64,000 nucleotides of DNA from Phenylobacterium sp. (GCF_013822795.1 NZ_PNLB01000018.1:1-64000); one strand, 5' to 3'. Shown: positions 47,305 through 56,661, numbered from the stretch's first letter. Program-made: numbers and translations. Notes: generated by a model not told the origin, from the sequence alone.

Positions 47305-48372
47305 CTAGCGGCGGCGCGTGTCGATGCTGACCACCGCCGACATGCCGGGCCGCAACCGGCCGGTCGCCTCCTGCCCGTCATCGAGAGTGATGCGCACCGG
47401 AATGCGCTGAACCACCTTGGTGAAATTGCCGGTGGCGTTGTCAGGCTTGATCACCGCGAACTCCGATCCCGCCGCCGGGCCGATGCGCTCGACCCTGCCC
47501 TGCAGGTTCGTTCCCGGCAGGGCGTCGATACGGACGCGAACCGGCTCGCCCACCGCCACGTCCTTCATCTGCGTCTCCTTGAAGTTGGCGGTGATCCAGA
47601 CCGCCTGCGGCACCAGCCCCATCAGTTGGGTGCCAGGGGCCACATACTGGCCGACCTTGACCCCGACCTCGCCGACCTGCCCGGCGATCGGGGCTGTGAT
47701 GCGGGTGTTGGCCAAATCGATCTGCGCCAGTTCGAGCGCGGCCTGCGCCTGGGCGACGGCGGCCTCCAGCGCGGCGCGGTTGACGCCGACTGAGGCTAGG
47801 TCCTCCTGCGCCACCCGACCCTGCGCCTGGGCCTGGCCGACGGCGGCCTGAGCCTGCTGAACGGCCAGGCGCAGGCGGTCCAGCTCGGTGGGCGCCAGCC
47901 AGCCCTTCTGGACCAGCGGCTCGGCGCGGCGGAAATCGGCTTGCGCCTTGGCCAGCGCGGCGCGCGCGCTCTCCTCCTCGGCCCCGACCAGGCTGATGTT
48001 GGCCTGGCCGCGACGGCGCTGCTGATCCCAGTTGGCGAGGTTGGCCTTCTGGACGGCCAGCGCCGCGTTGGCCTGCGCGACCTTCTCGCGGTAGTTCCGA
48101 TCGTCGATCACCACCAGCGTCTGCCCGGCCTTCACGGGCATGAAGTCCTTGACCAGGACCTCGGCGACGTAGCCGTCCAGCTTGGGGCTGATGATCGTGA
48201 CATAGCCGCGGACATAGGCGTTGTCGGTGCTCTGCACGCCGGTGTCGAACGGCGGCAGCCGCCAGGCGAACAGCACCAGCAGCACCCCGCCGATCGCGGC
48301 CAGCACGATGGGAATGGCGGCGCGCGACCAGGGACGTTTGGCGGGGGGCGGGGCGGGCGCGGTGTCGCTCAC
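47305..48372 (-). CDS. HlyD/EmrA family efflux adaptor
   Basis: A 355-residue membrane fusion protein with an N-terminal anchor helix (residues about 18-36), the lipoyl-domain FDTGVQSTDNAYVRG and GYVAEVLVKDFMPVKAGQTLVVID, a coiled hairpin of Gln- and Ala-rich helices, and the second half NTRITAPIAGQVGEVGVKVGQYV. It pairs with the adjacent DHA2 transporter in an EmrAB-like export system. The start is GTG, one base after the transporter stop. Confidence 0.92.
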   Translation of the reverse strand: MSDTAPAPPPAKRPWSRAAIPIVLAAIGGVLLVLFAWRLPPFDTGVQSTDNAYVRGYVTIISPKLDGYVAEVLVKDFMPVKAGQTLVVIDDRNYREKVAQANAALAVQKANLANWDQQRRRGQANISLVGAEEESARAALAKAQADFRRAEPLVQKGWLAPTELDRLRLAVQQAQAAVGQAQAQGRVAQEDLASVGVNRAALEAAVAQAQAALELAQIDLANTRITAPIAGQVGEVGVKVGQYVAPGTQLMGLVPQAVWITANFKETQMKDVAVGEPVRVRIDALPGTNLQGRVERIGPAAGSEFAVIKPDNATGNFTKVVQRIPVRITLDDGQEATGRLRPGMSAVVSIDTRRR

Positions 48373-48373
48373 G

Positions 48374-49963
48374 TCAGACGGCCTCGGCTGGGGTCATGGC
48401 GGCGGCCCGCCGCGCCCGCGCATCCTCGCGCAGGCGCAGGGCCAGGAGATAGGCGAAGACCAGCAACGACAGCACGGCGATCACCCGGAAGACGTCGGCA
48501 TAGGCCAGCACCGTGGCCTCGCGCGTCGCCAACTGGCTCAACAGGGCGAGGCCCTCGCCCTGGCGCAGCGCCGGATCGGTGATCGTCCCGCCATAGGCGC
48601 CGGCGTACTGGCGCACGCGCGCGGCCACCTGCGGATCGGTCAGCAGCAGCCGCTCGACGATCTGGGCCGAGTGGGCCTTCTCGCGCACCGTCATCAGCGT
48701 GCCCAGGAAGGCCGAGCCGGCCAGCGCGCCGAGGCTCTGCCCGGCCCCGAAGATGACGGCGAAGCTGATGATGAACTCCTGCCCCTGGCGCAGTGCGCGG
48801 CCGAAGCCGGCCAGCATGGCGGCAGGCAGGAACAGGGCGCTGGCGAAGGCGATAAGGCCCTGACTGAAGTACATCTGCTCGGGCCGGGTGAGGCTGGTGA
48901 CGTGGCTGTCCCAGTAGGCCCCCGCCGCGATCAGCAGCAGCGCGATCAGGGCCGGGGTCGAGACCCGCGCCGGATTGATGGTCACAGCGACGATCACCAC
49001 GCCCGCCAGCGTCGCCCAGAACATCACCCAGGACAGGCCGCGCAGCTGATCGTTGTTCATCCCCATCGCCTGCAGAAAGCCGAAGGCTCCGACGCCCTGC
49101 TCGGACAGCACGATGCGGAACAGCAGGATGATCACCACCAACCGCAGCATGTCGGCGCTGGACAGCCATCGGATGTGCAGCAGCGGCTTGTCCCTGTGCA
49201 GTTCGACCAGCACCGAGGCGGCGAGCAGCACGATGGCCGCGACCAGCGCCCAGCCCAGCCATGGCGCGTCGAACCACCAGACATAGCGGCCCTGGGCCAG
49301 CACGGCGCAGAGCAGCGCCACCCCCGGGGCGAAGAGCGCAAAGGTCAGGAAATCGCGCGCCTGGAACATCTTCACCCGCGGCATCGGCGGCACACGCACC
49401 AGATTGACGGCCACCAGGCACAGCAGGCTGAGCGCGATCTCCAGCAAATAGAGGCCATGCCACTGGCCGATCTGCAGCAGGTCCGAGGACGCCAGCCGCG
49501 ACAGCGGCGCGGCCAACTGGCTCCAGCCGACCCCGAGCGCGATCCCCATCGGCCGACGGTGCTCGGGCACCGCGGCGATCATGTAGAGCAGCGCCATGGT
49601 CGACAGCGCCGTGGCCGCAACGCCAGAGGCCGCCCGCACCGCGATGGCCGAGCGCAGGTCGTCCGTGAACAGGTGGGCGATGGCGACGACGATAAACAGG
49701 CCAAGCCCGATATCGCCGAACAGGCGCAGGCCGTACTGGAAGCGGAACTTGATCGCCAGCAGGCCGATGGTGGCGTTGGTCGCGGTGTAGGCGGTCGACA
49801 GCCACGCCGCCTCGTTCGGATAGGCCCCGAGCGAACCCTGGATCCAAGGCAGGTTGTTGTTGACCAGGTTGAAGCCCAGGCCCTGGGTCAGGCCAAGCAG
49901 GAGCGAAACGCCGCCGTAGGCGAGCGCCCGCCTCCAGCCGGTCGGCGGTTGGGATCCGCCCAT
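48374..49963 (-). CDS. DHA2-family MFS drug exporter (EmrB-like)
   Basis: A 529-residue major facilitator with about 14 membrane helices. It begins LLGLTQGLGFNLVNNNLPWIQGSLG, with AAWLSTAYTATNATIGLLAIKFRFQYGLRLFG matching the MFS motif A loop region of the DHA2 group. The ATG at 49963 is chosen because AGGAGG lies close upstream; an upstream extension of 33 residues is basic and unconserved. With the adaptor it forms a two-component pump that would need a TolC-type channel encoded elsewhere, perhaps the NodT gene in this window. Confidence 0.9.
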   Translation of the reverse strand: MGGSQPPTGWRRALAYGGVSLLLGLTQGLGFNLVNNNLPWIQGSLGAYPNEAAWLSTAYTATNATIGLLAIKFRFQYGLRLFGDIGLGLFIVVAIAHLFTDDLRSAIAVRAASGVAATALSTMALLYMIAAVPEHRRPMGIALGVGWSQLAAPLSRLASSDLLQIGQWHGLYLLEIALSLLCLVAVNLVRVPPMPRVKMFQARDFLTFALFAPGVALLCAVLAQGRYVWWFDAPWLGWALVAAIVLLAASVLVELHRDKPLLHIRWLSSADMLRLVVIILLFRIVLSEQGVGAFGFLQAMGMNNDQLRGLSWVMFWATLAGVVIVAVTINPARVSTPALIALLLIAAGAYWDSHVTSLTRPEQMYFSQGLIAFASALFLPAAMLAGFGRALRQGQEFIISFAVIFGAGQSLGALAGSAFLGTLMTVREKAHSAQIVERLLLTDPQVAARVRQYAGAYGGTITDPALRQGEGLALLSQLATREATVLAYADVFRVIAVLSLLVFAYLLALRLREDARARRAAAMTPAEAV

Positions 49964-50117
49964 GCCTCCTGCCCCTCCTTCACCGCGGGACGGCGCCCGC
50001 AAGCTAGAGCGGCCGAGCCATCCAGACCTCACAACGCGTATCCGCCCGGCTGGTCGCATCATCGAGGTGAGATCGACGGGCGAGGCGTCCGGCGCCCAGC
50101 TGTGCTAGGCAAACCGC

Positions 50118-51284
50118 ATGGCCAACCCGATCTTTGCAAACCTTCCCACGACCATCTTCGAGGAGATGTCGGGCCTGGCCCGCGAGCTGGGGGCGATCAA
50201 TCTCGGCCAGGGCTTTCCGGACGATCCCGGCCCGCAAGCGATCCGCGAGCGCGCCGCCGACGCGGTGCTGAACGGCTACAACCAATATCCGCCGATGGCC
50301 GGGTTGCCCGAACTGCGCGCCGCCGTCGCCGCCCACTACGCCCGCACCCAGGGCCTGGACTTCGACTGGGCCAGCGAAATCACTATCACTTCCGGCGCCA
50401 CTGAGGCGTTGGCCGCCGCCTTCCTCGGGCTCATTCAACCGGGCGACGAGGTGGTGGTCTTCCAGCCGCTGTACGACGCCTACCTGCCGCTGATCCGCCG
50501 GGCCGGCGGCGTGCCGCGGCTGGTCAAGCTCAGCCCGCCGCACTGGCGCTTCGACCGCGCCATGCTGGAGGCGGCGTTCAGCCCCAAGACGCGGTTCGTG
50601 GTGCTGAACAACCCGATCAATCCGGCCGGCGCGGTGCTGCCGCGCGAGGACCTCGCCCTGCTGGCCGACTTCTGCGTCGCCCACGACGTGATCGCGATCT
50701 GCGACGAGGTCTGGGAGCAGGTGGTGTTCGACGGCGCCCGGCACCTGCCGCTGATCGCCTTCCCCGGCATGCGCGAGCGGACGGTGAAGATCGGCTCGGC
50801 CGGCAAGATGTTCGGCCTCACCGGCTGGAAGGTCGGCTTCCTGTGCGCTGCGCCTGAGCTGACCCGCGCCCTGTCGCGCACGCACCAGTTCCTGACCTTC
50901 ACCACCGCGCCGAACCTGCAGGCGGCGGTCGCCTGGGGGCTGGAAAACAGCGGCGACTGGTTCGCGACGATGCCCCGAGACCTGCAGCGCTCACGCGATC
51001 GGCTGGCCGCGGGGCTGGCCAGCGAGGGGTTCGTCACCCTGCCGGCCCAGGGCACCTACTTCCTCAACATCGATCTGGCGGCTTCAGGGATCGCAGAGCC
51101 CGACCGCACCTTCGCCCTGCGCGCGGTCAAGGACGCCGGCGTCGCCAGCATTCCGGTCTCGGCCCTCTACGAGGAGGACCACGTGACCACCATCCTGCGG
51201 CTTTGCCTGGCCAAGAACGACCAGACTCTGGACGAGGGGGTGCGTCGGCTGGCCAAGGCGCGGGACCTCTCGCGCCAAGCCTGA
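50118..51284 (+). CDS. Class I/II PLP-dependent aminotransferase
   Basis: A 388-residue fold-type I aminotransferase. The Schiff-base Lys is in GSAGKMFGLTGWKVG, the substrate Arg region is at the C-terminus in ILRLCLAK, and NPINPAGAVLPREDL and ICDEVWEQ mark the cofactor pocket. It is closest in pattern to the methionine/kynurenine aminotransferase-like group (YbdL type). It stands alone, divergent from the efflux operon. Confidence 0.9.
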   Translation: MANPIFANLPTTIFEEMSGLARELGAINLGQGFPDDPGPQAIRERAADAVLNGYNQYPPMAGLPELRAAVAAHYARTQGLDFDWASEITITSGATEALAAAFLGLIQPGDEVVVFQPLYDAYLPLIRRAGGVPRLVKLSPPHWRFDRAMLEAAFSPKTRFVVLNNPINPAGAVLPREDLALLADFCVAHDVIAICDEVWEQVVFDGARHLPLIAFPGMRERTVKIGSAGKMFGLTGWKVGFLCAAPELTRALSRTHQFLTFTTAPNLQAAVAWGLENSGDWFATMPRDLQRSRDRLAAGLASEGFVTLPAQGTYFLNIDLAASGIAEPDRTFALRAVKDAGVASIPVSALYEEDHVTTILRLCLAKNDQTLDEGVRRLAKARDLSRQA

Positions 51285-51294
51285 GGTAATACCG

Positions 51295-51342
51295 CGGAGC
51301 TGGGGGCGGAAGCGCTCGCCGCTTCGCGCCCCTTCGGCTCCG
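51295..51342. terminator. Bidirectional hairpin between aminotransferase and SDR
   Basis: CGGAGC (51295-51300) pairs with GCTCCG (51337-51342), enclosing further GGGGCG/CGCCCC and AAGCG/CGCTT stems. It fills the gap between two convergent genes. No T run. Confidence 0.5.
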
Positions 51343-51343
51343 A

Positions 51344-52108
51344 TCAGGAGGTCGAGCCGCCGTCGATGACCACGGTCTGACCAGTCATCCACGAGCCGGC
51401 CTTGGAGGCCAGGAACACCGCCCCGCCGGCGATGTCGTCCGGCTCGCCCAGCCGGCGCAGCGGCGTGCCCGACGAGGCGCGCTTTTCGCCTTCCGGAGTG
51501 TCCCACAGCGCCTTGGCGAAGTCGGTCTTCACCAGGCCCGGCGCGATGCAGTTGACCCGGATGTTGTCCGGCGACAGCTCCTGGGCGAGGTTGCGCGCCA
51601 GCTGCATGTCGGCGGCCTTGGAAATCGCATAGGCGCCGATCACCGCCGTGCCGCGCAGGCCGCCGATCGACGAGATGATGATGACCGAGCCGTCCTTACG
51701 CTCGCGCATCTCCGGCGCGACCATGTTGATCAGCCAGTTGTTGGCGATGACGTTGTTCTCGAGAATCTTGCGGAACTGGTCGTCGGCGATGCCGCTCATC
51801 GGGCCGTAGTAGGGGTTCGAGGCCGCGTTGCAGACCAGGATGTCGATCTTGCCGAACGCCTTGCGGGTCTCGTCGACCAAGCGCTGAAGGTCTTCCTTCG
51901 ACGAGATGTTGGCCGGCACGGCGATCGCCGCGCCCGGGTGCTTGGCGTTGATCTCGGCGGCGACTTCCTCGCAGGGGCCGGCCTTGCGCGAGGAGATGGT
52001 CACCTTGGCGCCGTGCTCGGCCATCCGCTCGGCGATCGCCTTGCCGATCCCGCGCGAGGATCCGGTGATGACAGCGACCTTGCCGGTCAGGTCGAACAGT
52101 TCGCCCAT
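51344..52108 (-). CDS. SDR family oxidoreductase
   Basis: A 254-residue classical short-chain dehydrogenase. The cofactor loop is TGSSRGIGKAIAE, the NNAG-type motif is CNAASNP, and the catalytic set is intact: Ser in IISSIGG, Tyr and Lys in YAISKAADM. The terminus WMTGQTVVIDGG is also typical. The substrate is unknown. The ATG at 52108 has GGAGGG at the right distance, and a perfect 14-base palindrome sits immediately upstream of that ribosome site. It is divergent from an epoxide-hydrolase-like gene. Confidence 0.92.
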   Translation of the reverse strand: MGELFDLTGKVAVITGSSRGIGKAIAERMAEHGAKVTISSRKAGPCEEVAAEINAKHPGAAIAVPANISSKEDLQRLVDETRKAFGKIDILVCNAASNPYYGPMSGIADDQFRKILENNVIANNWLINMVAPEMRERKDGSVIIISSIGGLRGTAVIGAYAISKAADMQLARNLAQELSPDNIRVNCIAPGLVKTDFAKALWDTPEGEKRASSGTPLRRLGEPDDIAGGAVFLASKAGSWMTGQTVVIDGGSTS

Positions 52109-52119
52109 GGCGTTCCCTC

Positions 52120-52133
52120 CAAACACGTGTTTG
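52120..52133. promoter_or_regulatory. Perfect 14-base palindrome in divergent promoter region
   Basis: CAAACACGTGTTTG is exactly self-complementary. It lies 12 bases upstream of the SDR start and 64 bases before the hydrolase, and abuts the SDR ribosome site. The form AAACA-TGTTT is common among TetR and LacI family operators. It is the best candidate operator for this divergent pair. Confidence 0.5.
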
Positions 52134-52197
52134 ATTTTGTCGTGGCCATTTGCGGCGCCGGGCGCCGTTGGGTCAAGCGGTTCGGGGAGAAGCCAGC

Positions 52198-53163
52198 ATG
52201 CCGGAATTTCGTGAGATCGCCTTGCCGGAGGTCACGCTCCGCGCCGCCGTCGAAGGAGAAGGGCCGCTGGTCCTGATGGTCCACGGCTTTCCGGAGAGCT
52301 GGTACAGCTGGCGCCATCAGATGAGCCCCGTGGCCGAGGCCGGGTTCACCGCCTGCGCCATCGACGTGCGCGGCTACGGCGGCTCCTCGCGGCCGCCGGC
52401 TGTCGAAGACTACGACATGGAGCACATGGTCGCCGACGTGGCCGGGGTGATCGAGGCGTTGAGCCCCGACGCGCCCGCCGTGCTGGTCGGACATGACTGG
52501 GGCGCGCCGATCGTCTGGAACACCGCCCTCATCCGCCCGGACCGGGTGCGCGCGGTGGCCGGCCTGTCGGTGCCCTATACCGGCGTGCCCAAGCGGCCAT
52601 TCAGCGACATGATCGAGAGCGTCTTCACCAGCCGCGGCAAGTTCTTCTACCAGGCCTGGTTCCAGAACGTCGGACCGGCCGAAGCCGAGCTGGAGGCCAA
52701 TGTCCGCGACGGCCTTCGCAAGTTCTACTACGCGATCAGCGGCGATGCTCCGGATGGGACCTGGCCCAGCAACAAGACCCACGGCCAGAGCCTGCTGGAG
52801 GGTCTGGTCGACCCCGCCCCCTTCCCCGCCTGGCTGACCGACGCCGACCTCGACTACTACGTGGCCGAATTCGAGCGCTCCGGCTTCCGCGGCCCGATCA
52901 ACCGCTATCGCAACCACCAGCGCGACTTCGAGTACCTGCGTCAGTTTGAGGGCCGCAAGATCGAGCAGCCGTCACTGTTCGTCGGCGGCGAGCGCGACCT
53001 GGTGCTGTCGATGCTGGGCAAGGGCGACCTGATGGCGATCATGGGCGCGGAGATGCCCGACCTCCGCGGCGCCGACGTGCTGCCCGGCTGCGGCCACTGG
53101 ACCCAGCAGGAGCGTCCGCAGGAGGTCAACGACCGGCTGCTGCCCTGGCTCAAGTCGCTCTAG
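52198..53163 (+). CDS. Alpha/beta hydrolase, epoxide hydrolase-like
   Basis: A 321-residue soluble enzyme. The oxyanion and N-terminal motif HGFPESWYSWRHQ, the nucleophile Asp in VGHDWGAPIVWN, the acid in GGERDLV and the His in GCGHWTQQERP are all those of soluble epoxide hydrolases, which hydrolyse epoxides to diols. A cap domain covers about 140-230, with Tyr residues that could polarise the epoxide. The nearby SDR could oxidise the resulting diol, which is inference. Confidence 0.88.
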   Translation: MPEFREIALPEVTLRAAVEGEGPLVLMVHGFPESWYSWRHQMSPVAEAGFTACAIDVRGYGGSSRPPAVEDYDMEHMVADVAGVIEALSPDAPAVLVGHDWGAPIVWNTALIRPDRVRAVAGLSVPYTGVPKRPFSDMIESVFTSRGKFFYQAWFQNVGPAEAELEANVRDGLRKFYYAISGDAPDGTWPSNKTHGQSLLEGLVDPAPFPAWLTDADLDYYVAEFERSGFRGPINRYRNHQRDFEYLRQFEGRKIEQPSLFVGGERDLVLSMLGKGDLMAIMGAEMPDLRGADVLPGCGHWTQQERPQEVNDRLLPWLKSL

Positions 53164-53237
53164 CCTTCGCGGCCGGCGAAGGCTGACCCCGGCGACCGCG
53201 CATTGTGCGGCCGCCCCGTCCGGCGCAGCTTGCCGCC

Positions 53238-53990
53238 ATGGGAAGCGGGATCCTGTTGCTGGGCGCGGGGCTACTGGCGGGGGCGATGAACGCTCTGGCC
53301 GGGGGCGGCTCGTTCGTCACCCTGCCGGCGCTGATCGCGGCGGGCGTGCCTTCGGTGGCGGCGAACGCCTCCAGCACCGTGGCGCTCTATCCCGGCGGCC
53401 TGGCCAGCGCCTGGGTCTACCGCCAGGGCCTGACGCAGGTCTGCGGCGTGCCGATCCGCCCAATGCTGGTCGTCACCCTGGCGGGGGGCCTGGCCGGCAG
53501 CCTGCTGCTGCTGTGGACCCCGTCCTCGACCTTCGACGTCATCCTGCCCTGGCTGCTGCTGACCGCGACCCTGGCGCTGGCCTTCGGGCCGCGGATCGCG
53601 CCCTGGCTGCAGCGCCATGCCCAAGCGGGCCCGATCCCGATCCTGGCGCTGCAGTTCGCGCTGGGCGTCTACGGCGGCTACTTCGGCGGCGCGGTCGGGC
53701 TGATGATGATGGCCGCCTGGAGCCTGCTGGCCGGGGTCGACCTCAAGCAGCTCAATCCGGCGCGCACCCTGATGGTCAGCGCCGCCAACACGGTCGCTGT
53801 CCTGTGCTTTGCGATCGCCGGGGCGGTGCGCTGGCGCGAGGCGCTGATCGTCGCGGCCGGGGCCCTGGCCGGCGGATATCTGGGTGCGCTCGTCGGCCGA
53901 CGGTTGGATCCCAGGGTGGTGCGCGCGGCCACCATCGCCCTCTCGGTCGTCATGACTGCAGTGTTCTTCGCCCGCGCCGCCCGCGGCTAG
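53238..53990 (+). CDS. Sulfite exporter TauE/SafE family protein
   Basis: A 250-residue permease with about eight helices, in two halves each beginning with a Gly-rich motif: LAGAMNALAGGGSFVTLPALIAAG and GVYGGYFGGAVGLMMMAAWSLLAG. This is the TauE/SafE (DUF81) family that moves sulfonates, sulfite or other anions. The ATG at 53238 is preferred; a GTG at 53205 would add 11 residues. The substrate is not evident from neighbours. Confidence 0.88.
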   Translation: MGSGILLLGAGLLAGAMNALAGGGSFVTLPALIAAGVPSVAANASSTVALYPGGLASAWVYRQGLTQVCGVPIRPMLVVTLAGGLAGSLLLLWTPSSTFDVILPWLLLTATLALAFGPRIAPWLQRHAQAGPIPILALQFALGVYGGYFGGAVGLMMMAAWSLLAGVDLKQLNPARTLMVSAANTVAVLCFAIAGAVRWREALIVAAGALAGGYLGALVGRRLDPRVVRAATIALSVVMTAVFFARAARG

Positions 53991-54052
53991 CAGCCGGCTT
54001 CTCTTCCCTAGGGTCGCCGACCTATGGTCGTGTTTCAGAGGAGAGGGGACGC

Positions 54053-55531
54053 ATGAAACTCATCGGTAAAATCGCCTTGGGCCTGGTCGGGCTGATCATA
54101 CTGCTCGCGGCCATAGTCGTGATCAGGACGCTGACCTACAAGCCCAACGCCGGCGCGGACCTCTCCAAGGTGAAACTGGCGCCGACGGTGGCGATCGACA
54201 CCGCCAAGGCGGCCGAGCACCTGTCGCAGTCGATCCAGTTCCAGACCATCAGCCACCAGGACAAGGCCGACAATCAGCTCGGCGAGTGGGACAAGCTGCA
54301 CGCCTGGCTGCAGACCACCTATCCGGCCGCGCACGCGGCGATGAAGCGTGAAGTCGTCGCCGGCCATACGCTGGTCTACACCTGGGCCGGGTCGGACCCC
54401 GCCCTGGCGCCGGTGGTGCTGATGGCGCACCAGGACGTCGTGCCGGTGACGCCGGGCACCGAGGACGACTGGAAGCACCCGCCGTTCGGCGGCGTGATCG
54501 CCGAGGGTTCGGTCTGGGGCCGCGGCGCGATCGACGACAAGGGCTCGCTGGTCACGCTGTTCGAGGGCGTCGAGGCCCTGGCCCAGCAGGGCTACAAGCC
54601 CAAGCGCACGCTGATCCTTGTCTCGGGCCACGACGAGGAAGCCGGCGGCACCGGCGCCCAGGCCGTCGCCGACCTCTTCAAGTCGCGCGGGATCAAGGCC
54701 CAGTTCGTGCTCGACGAGGGCATGGCGATCATTTCGGACAACCCGCTGACCGGCGGCCAGGTGGCGCTGATCGGCATCGCCGAGAAGGGCTATGCGACCC
54801 TGATGGTCACGGCCGAGGCCGATGGCGGCCACTCCTCAGCCCCGCCGGCCGATTCCGGTGGCGTGCTGACCCTGGCCCGGGCGGTGACCAAGATCGCCGA
54901 GGACCAGGCGCCGATGAAGCTGGACGGTCCAGGCGGCATGATGATGGAGACCCTGGCGCCACAGGGCTCGTTCATGATCCGCATGGCGATGGCCAACCGC
55001 TGGCTGTTCGAGCCGCTGATCATCAAGCAGGCGGCGGCCACCCCGTCGGGCGCAGCGCTGCTGCACACCACCATCGCCCCGACCATGCTGAAAGGCAGCC
55101 CCAAGGAGAACGTGCTCCCGCAGGACGCCACGGCGTGGATCAACTACCGCATCGCGCCCGGCGACAGTTCCGAGGGCGTGCTCGCACGGGCCAAGGCCGC
55201 GGTCGGCGCGCTGCCGGTGACCTTCGCCTGGAGCCGCAAGCCGAATGAGCCCTCGCCGGTCTCGTCGACCACGTCGGAGGCCTGGAAGATGGTCGCCGCC
55301 CTGGCCGGGGACACCGCCAAGTCGCCGGTCGCGCCCAGCCTGGTGACCGCTGGCACCGACAGCCGCTACCTGGTCGGGGTGGCCGACGACGTCTACCGCT
55401 TCCAGCCGATGGTCTTCTCGCTGGAGACCATCAAGATGATCCACGGCACCAACGAGCACATGAGCCTGGAGAACCTGGACCGTGCGGTGCAGTTCTATGC
55501 CCGCCTGATCGCCACCAGCACCGCCGGTTAG
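54053..55531 (+). CDS. Membrane-anchored M20 family zinc peptidase
   Basis: A 492-residue peptidase of the carboxypeptidase-like M20 group. Residues 5-24 form an N-terminal anchor helix. The two-zinc site is LMAHQDVVPV, GRGAIDDKGSL, catalytic Glu in HDEEAGG, then LDEGM and the C-terminal His in MIHGTNEHMSL. A lid domain with the AEADGGHSSAP motif lies in the middle. GAGGAGAGG precedes the ATG. It likely acts on peptides in the periplasm. Confidence 0.9.
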   Translation: MKLIGKIALGLVGLIILLAAIVVIRTLTYKPNAGADLSKVKLAPTVAIDTAKAAEHLSQSIQFQTISHQDKADNQLGEWDKLHAWLQTTYPAAHAAMKREVVAGHTLVYTWAGSDPALAPVVLMAHQDVVPVTPGTEDDWKHPPFGGVIAEGSVWGRGAIDDKGSLVTLFEGVEALAQQGYKPKRTLILVSGHDEEAGGTGAQAVADLFKSRGIKAQFVLDEGMAIISDNPLTGGQVALIGIAEKGYATLMVTAEADGGHSSAPPADSGGVLTLARAVTKIAEDQAPMKLDGPGGMMMETLAPQGSFMIRMAMANRWLFEPLIIKQAAATPSGAALLHTTIAPTMLKGSPKENVLPQDATAWINYRIAPGDSSEGVLARAKAAVGALPVTFAWSRKPNEPSPVSSTTSEAWKMVAALAGDTAKSPVAPSLVTAGTDSRYLVGVADDVYRFQPMVFSLETIKMIHGTNEHMSLENLDRAVQFYARLIATSTAG

Positions 55532-55559
55532 GTCACGCGCCTACGCCGCATCGACAAGC

Positions 55560-55585
55560 CGCCCGGATTGCGACACATCCGGGCG
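55560..55585 (+). terminator. Hairpin between M20 peptidase and MraY-like gene
   Basis: CGCCCGGAT (55560-55568) and ATCCGGGCG (55577-55585) form a perfect nine-base stem. There is no T run, so it may be a partial terminator or processing site. Confidence 0.45.
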
Positions 55586-55614
55586 ATCGTCCAACCGCGC
55601 GGACCGCGACCTGA

Positions 55615-56661
55615 ATGCTCAACTGGATCTATTCGACCTTTGGCGAGGCCTGGGGTCCGCTGCGGCTGTTCAACTCGTTCTTCTTCCTCTCCGGGGCGGG
55701 CTTCGCAGTGTGCGCCCTGGGCACCTGGCTGTTGCTGCCGAAGCTGTGGGGCCTGCTGCCCACCGACCGCGGCCGGGCGTTCGCGGTCAACGCCGAGCTG
55801 AGCGTCGGCAAGCCGGTCAGCGCCGGCCTGATCTTCATCACCATCTTCAGCCTGGCCTGCATGGTGTTCGTACCGTTGACGGCCAAGCCGCTGCTGACCG
55901 TGCCGTTCATGCTGGCGGCGCTGATCGTCGGCTATCTGGACGACCGCCGCGGCGGCTTTTCCGAGTACCAGCTGGCGATCATGGACGCCGCCATCGCCTT
56001 CGGCGCGGCTGCGGTGATCTATGGATTCCAGCCCGTGCAGATCTGGCTGCCCGGCTGGAAGGGCGTACTGACCCTGGCGCCGTGGATCTCGATCCCGATG
56101 GCGGCCGGCGTCATCTGGCTGTCGATCAACGCCACCAACTGCTCAGACGGGGTCGACGGCGTCTCCGGCAGCCTGAGCGGCACGGCGATCCTGCTGCTGG
56201 GCGGCCTGCTCTACACGGTGATCGGCAACGAGGCGGTGGCCGGCCACCTGCACATCCCGCTCAACCGCGACGGCGCCAACTGGGCGATCATGGCCTTCCT
56301 GATGGTCGGCTGCATCGCCGGCTACCTCTGGTACAACGCCCCGCCCAGCCAGGTGCTGATGGGCGACGCCGGCTCGCGGCCGATCGGGCTGTTGATCGGC
56401 ATGCTGGTGGTGGCGACCAACAACCCGCTGTTCCTGCTGTTGATCGGCTCGGTGCTGCTGCTGAATGGCGCGACCGGCCTGGTGAAGGTGGCGCTGATGC
56501 GGTTCTTCGGCCTGAAGGTGCTGTCGAAGGTGCGCTTCCCGCTGCACGACCACGTCCGCAAGGAACTCGGCTGGTCGAACAGTCAGGTGCTGGTGCGCTT
56601 CATGCTGCTGCACCTGGGGGTTTCGGCGCTGCTCCTGCTGCTGGCGCTCAAGGTCCGCTGA
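55615..56661 (+). CDS. MraY-like phospho-HexNAc-pentapeptide transferase paralogue
   Basis: A 348-residue polytopic membrane protein of the polyprenyl-phosphate GlcNAc/MurNAc-1-P transferase superfamily. It follows MraY closely: GKPVSAGLIF in place of the GTPTMGGLLI region, GYLDDRRGG at the DDxxK site, INATNCSDGVDGVSG at the NxxNxxDGxDG site, MGDAGSRPIG, and FPLHDHVRKEL at the HHHxE site, ending LLALKVR as in E. coli MraY. The Lys of DDxxK is Gly, and the middle His of HHH is Asp. It lies outside any division and cell wall cluster, so it is probably a paralogue with a changed substrate or activity. Confidence 0.85.
   Translation: MLNWIYSTFGEAWGPLRLFNSFFFLSGAGFAVCALGTWLLLPKLWGLLPTDRGRAFAVNAELSVGKPVSAGLIFITIFSLACMVFVPLTAKPLLTVPFMLAALIVGYLDDRRGGFSEYQLAIMDAAIAFGAAAVIYGFQPVQIWLPGWKGVLTLAPWISIPMAAGVIWLSINATNCSDGVDGVSGSLSGTAILLLGGLLYTVIGNEAVAGHLHIPLNRDGANWAIMAFLMVGCIAGYLWYNAPPSQVLMGDAGSRPIGLLIGMLVVATNNPLFLLLIGSVLLLNGATGLVKVALMRFFGLKVLSKVRFPLHDHVRKELGWSNSQVLVRFMLLHLGVSALLLLLALKVR

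Noticed and set aside
53513..54052. Long in-frame extension upstream of the M20 peptidase
   Set aside because: It overlaps the TauE/SafE gene in another frame, is Arg- and Pro-rich as expected for an out-of-frame reading of GC-rich DNA, and the ATG at 54053 has a strong ribosome site followed by a membrane anchor.
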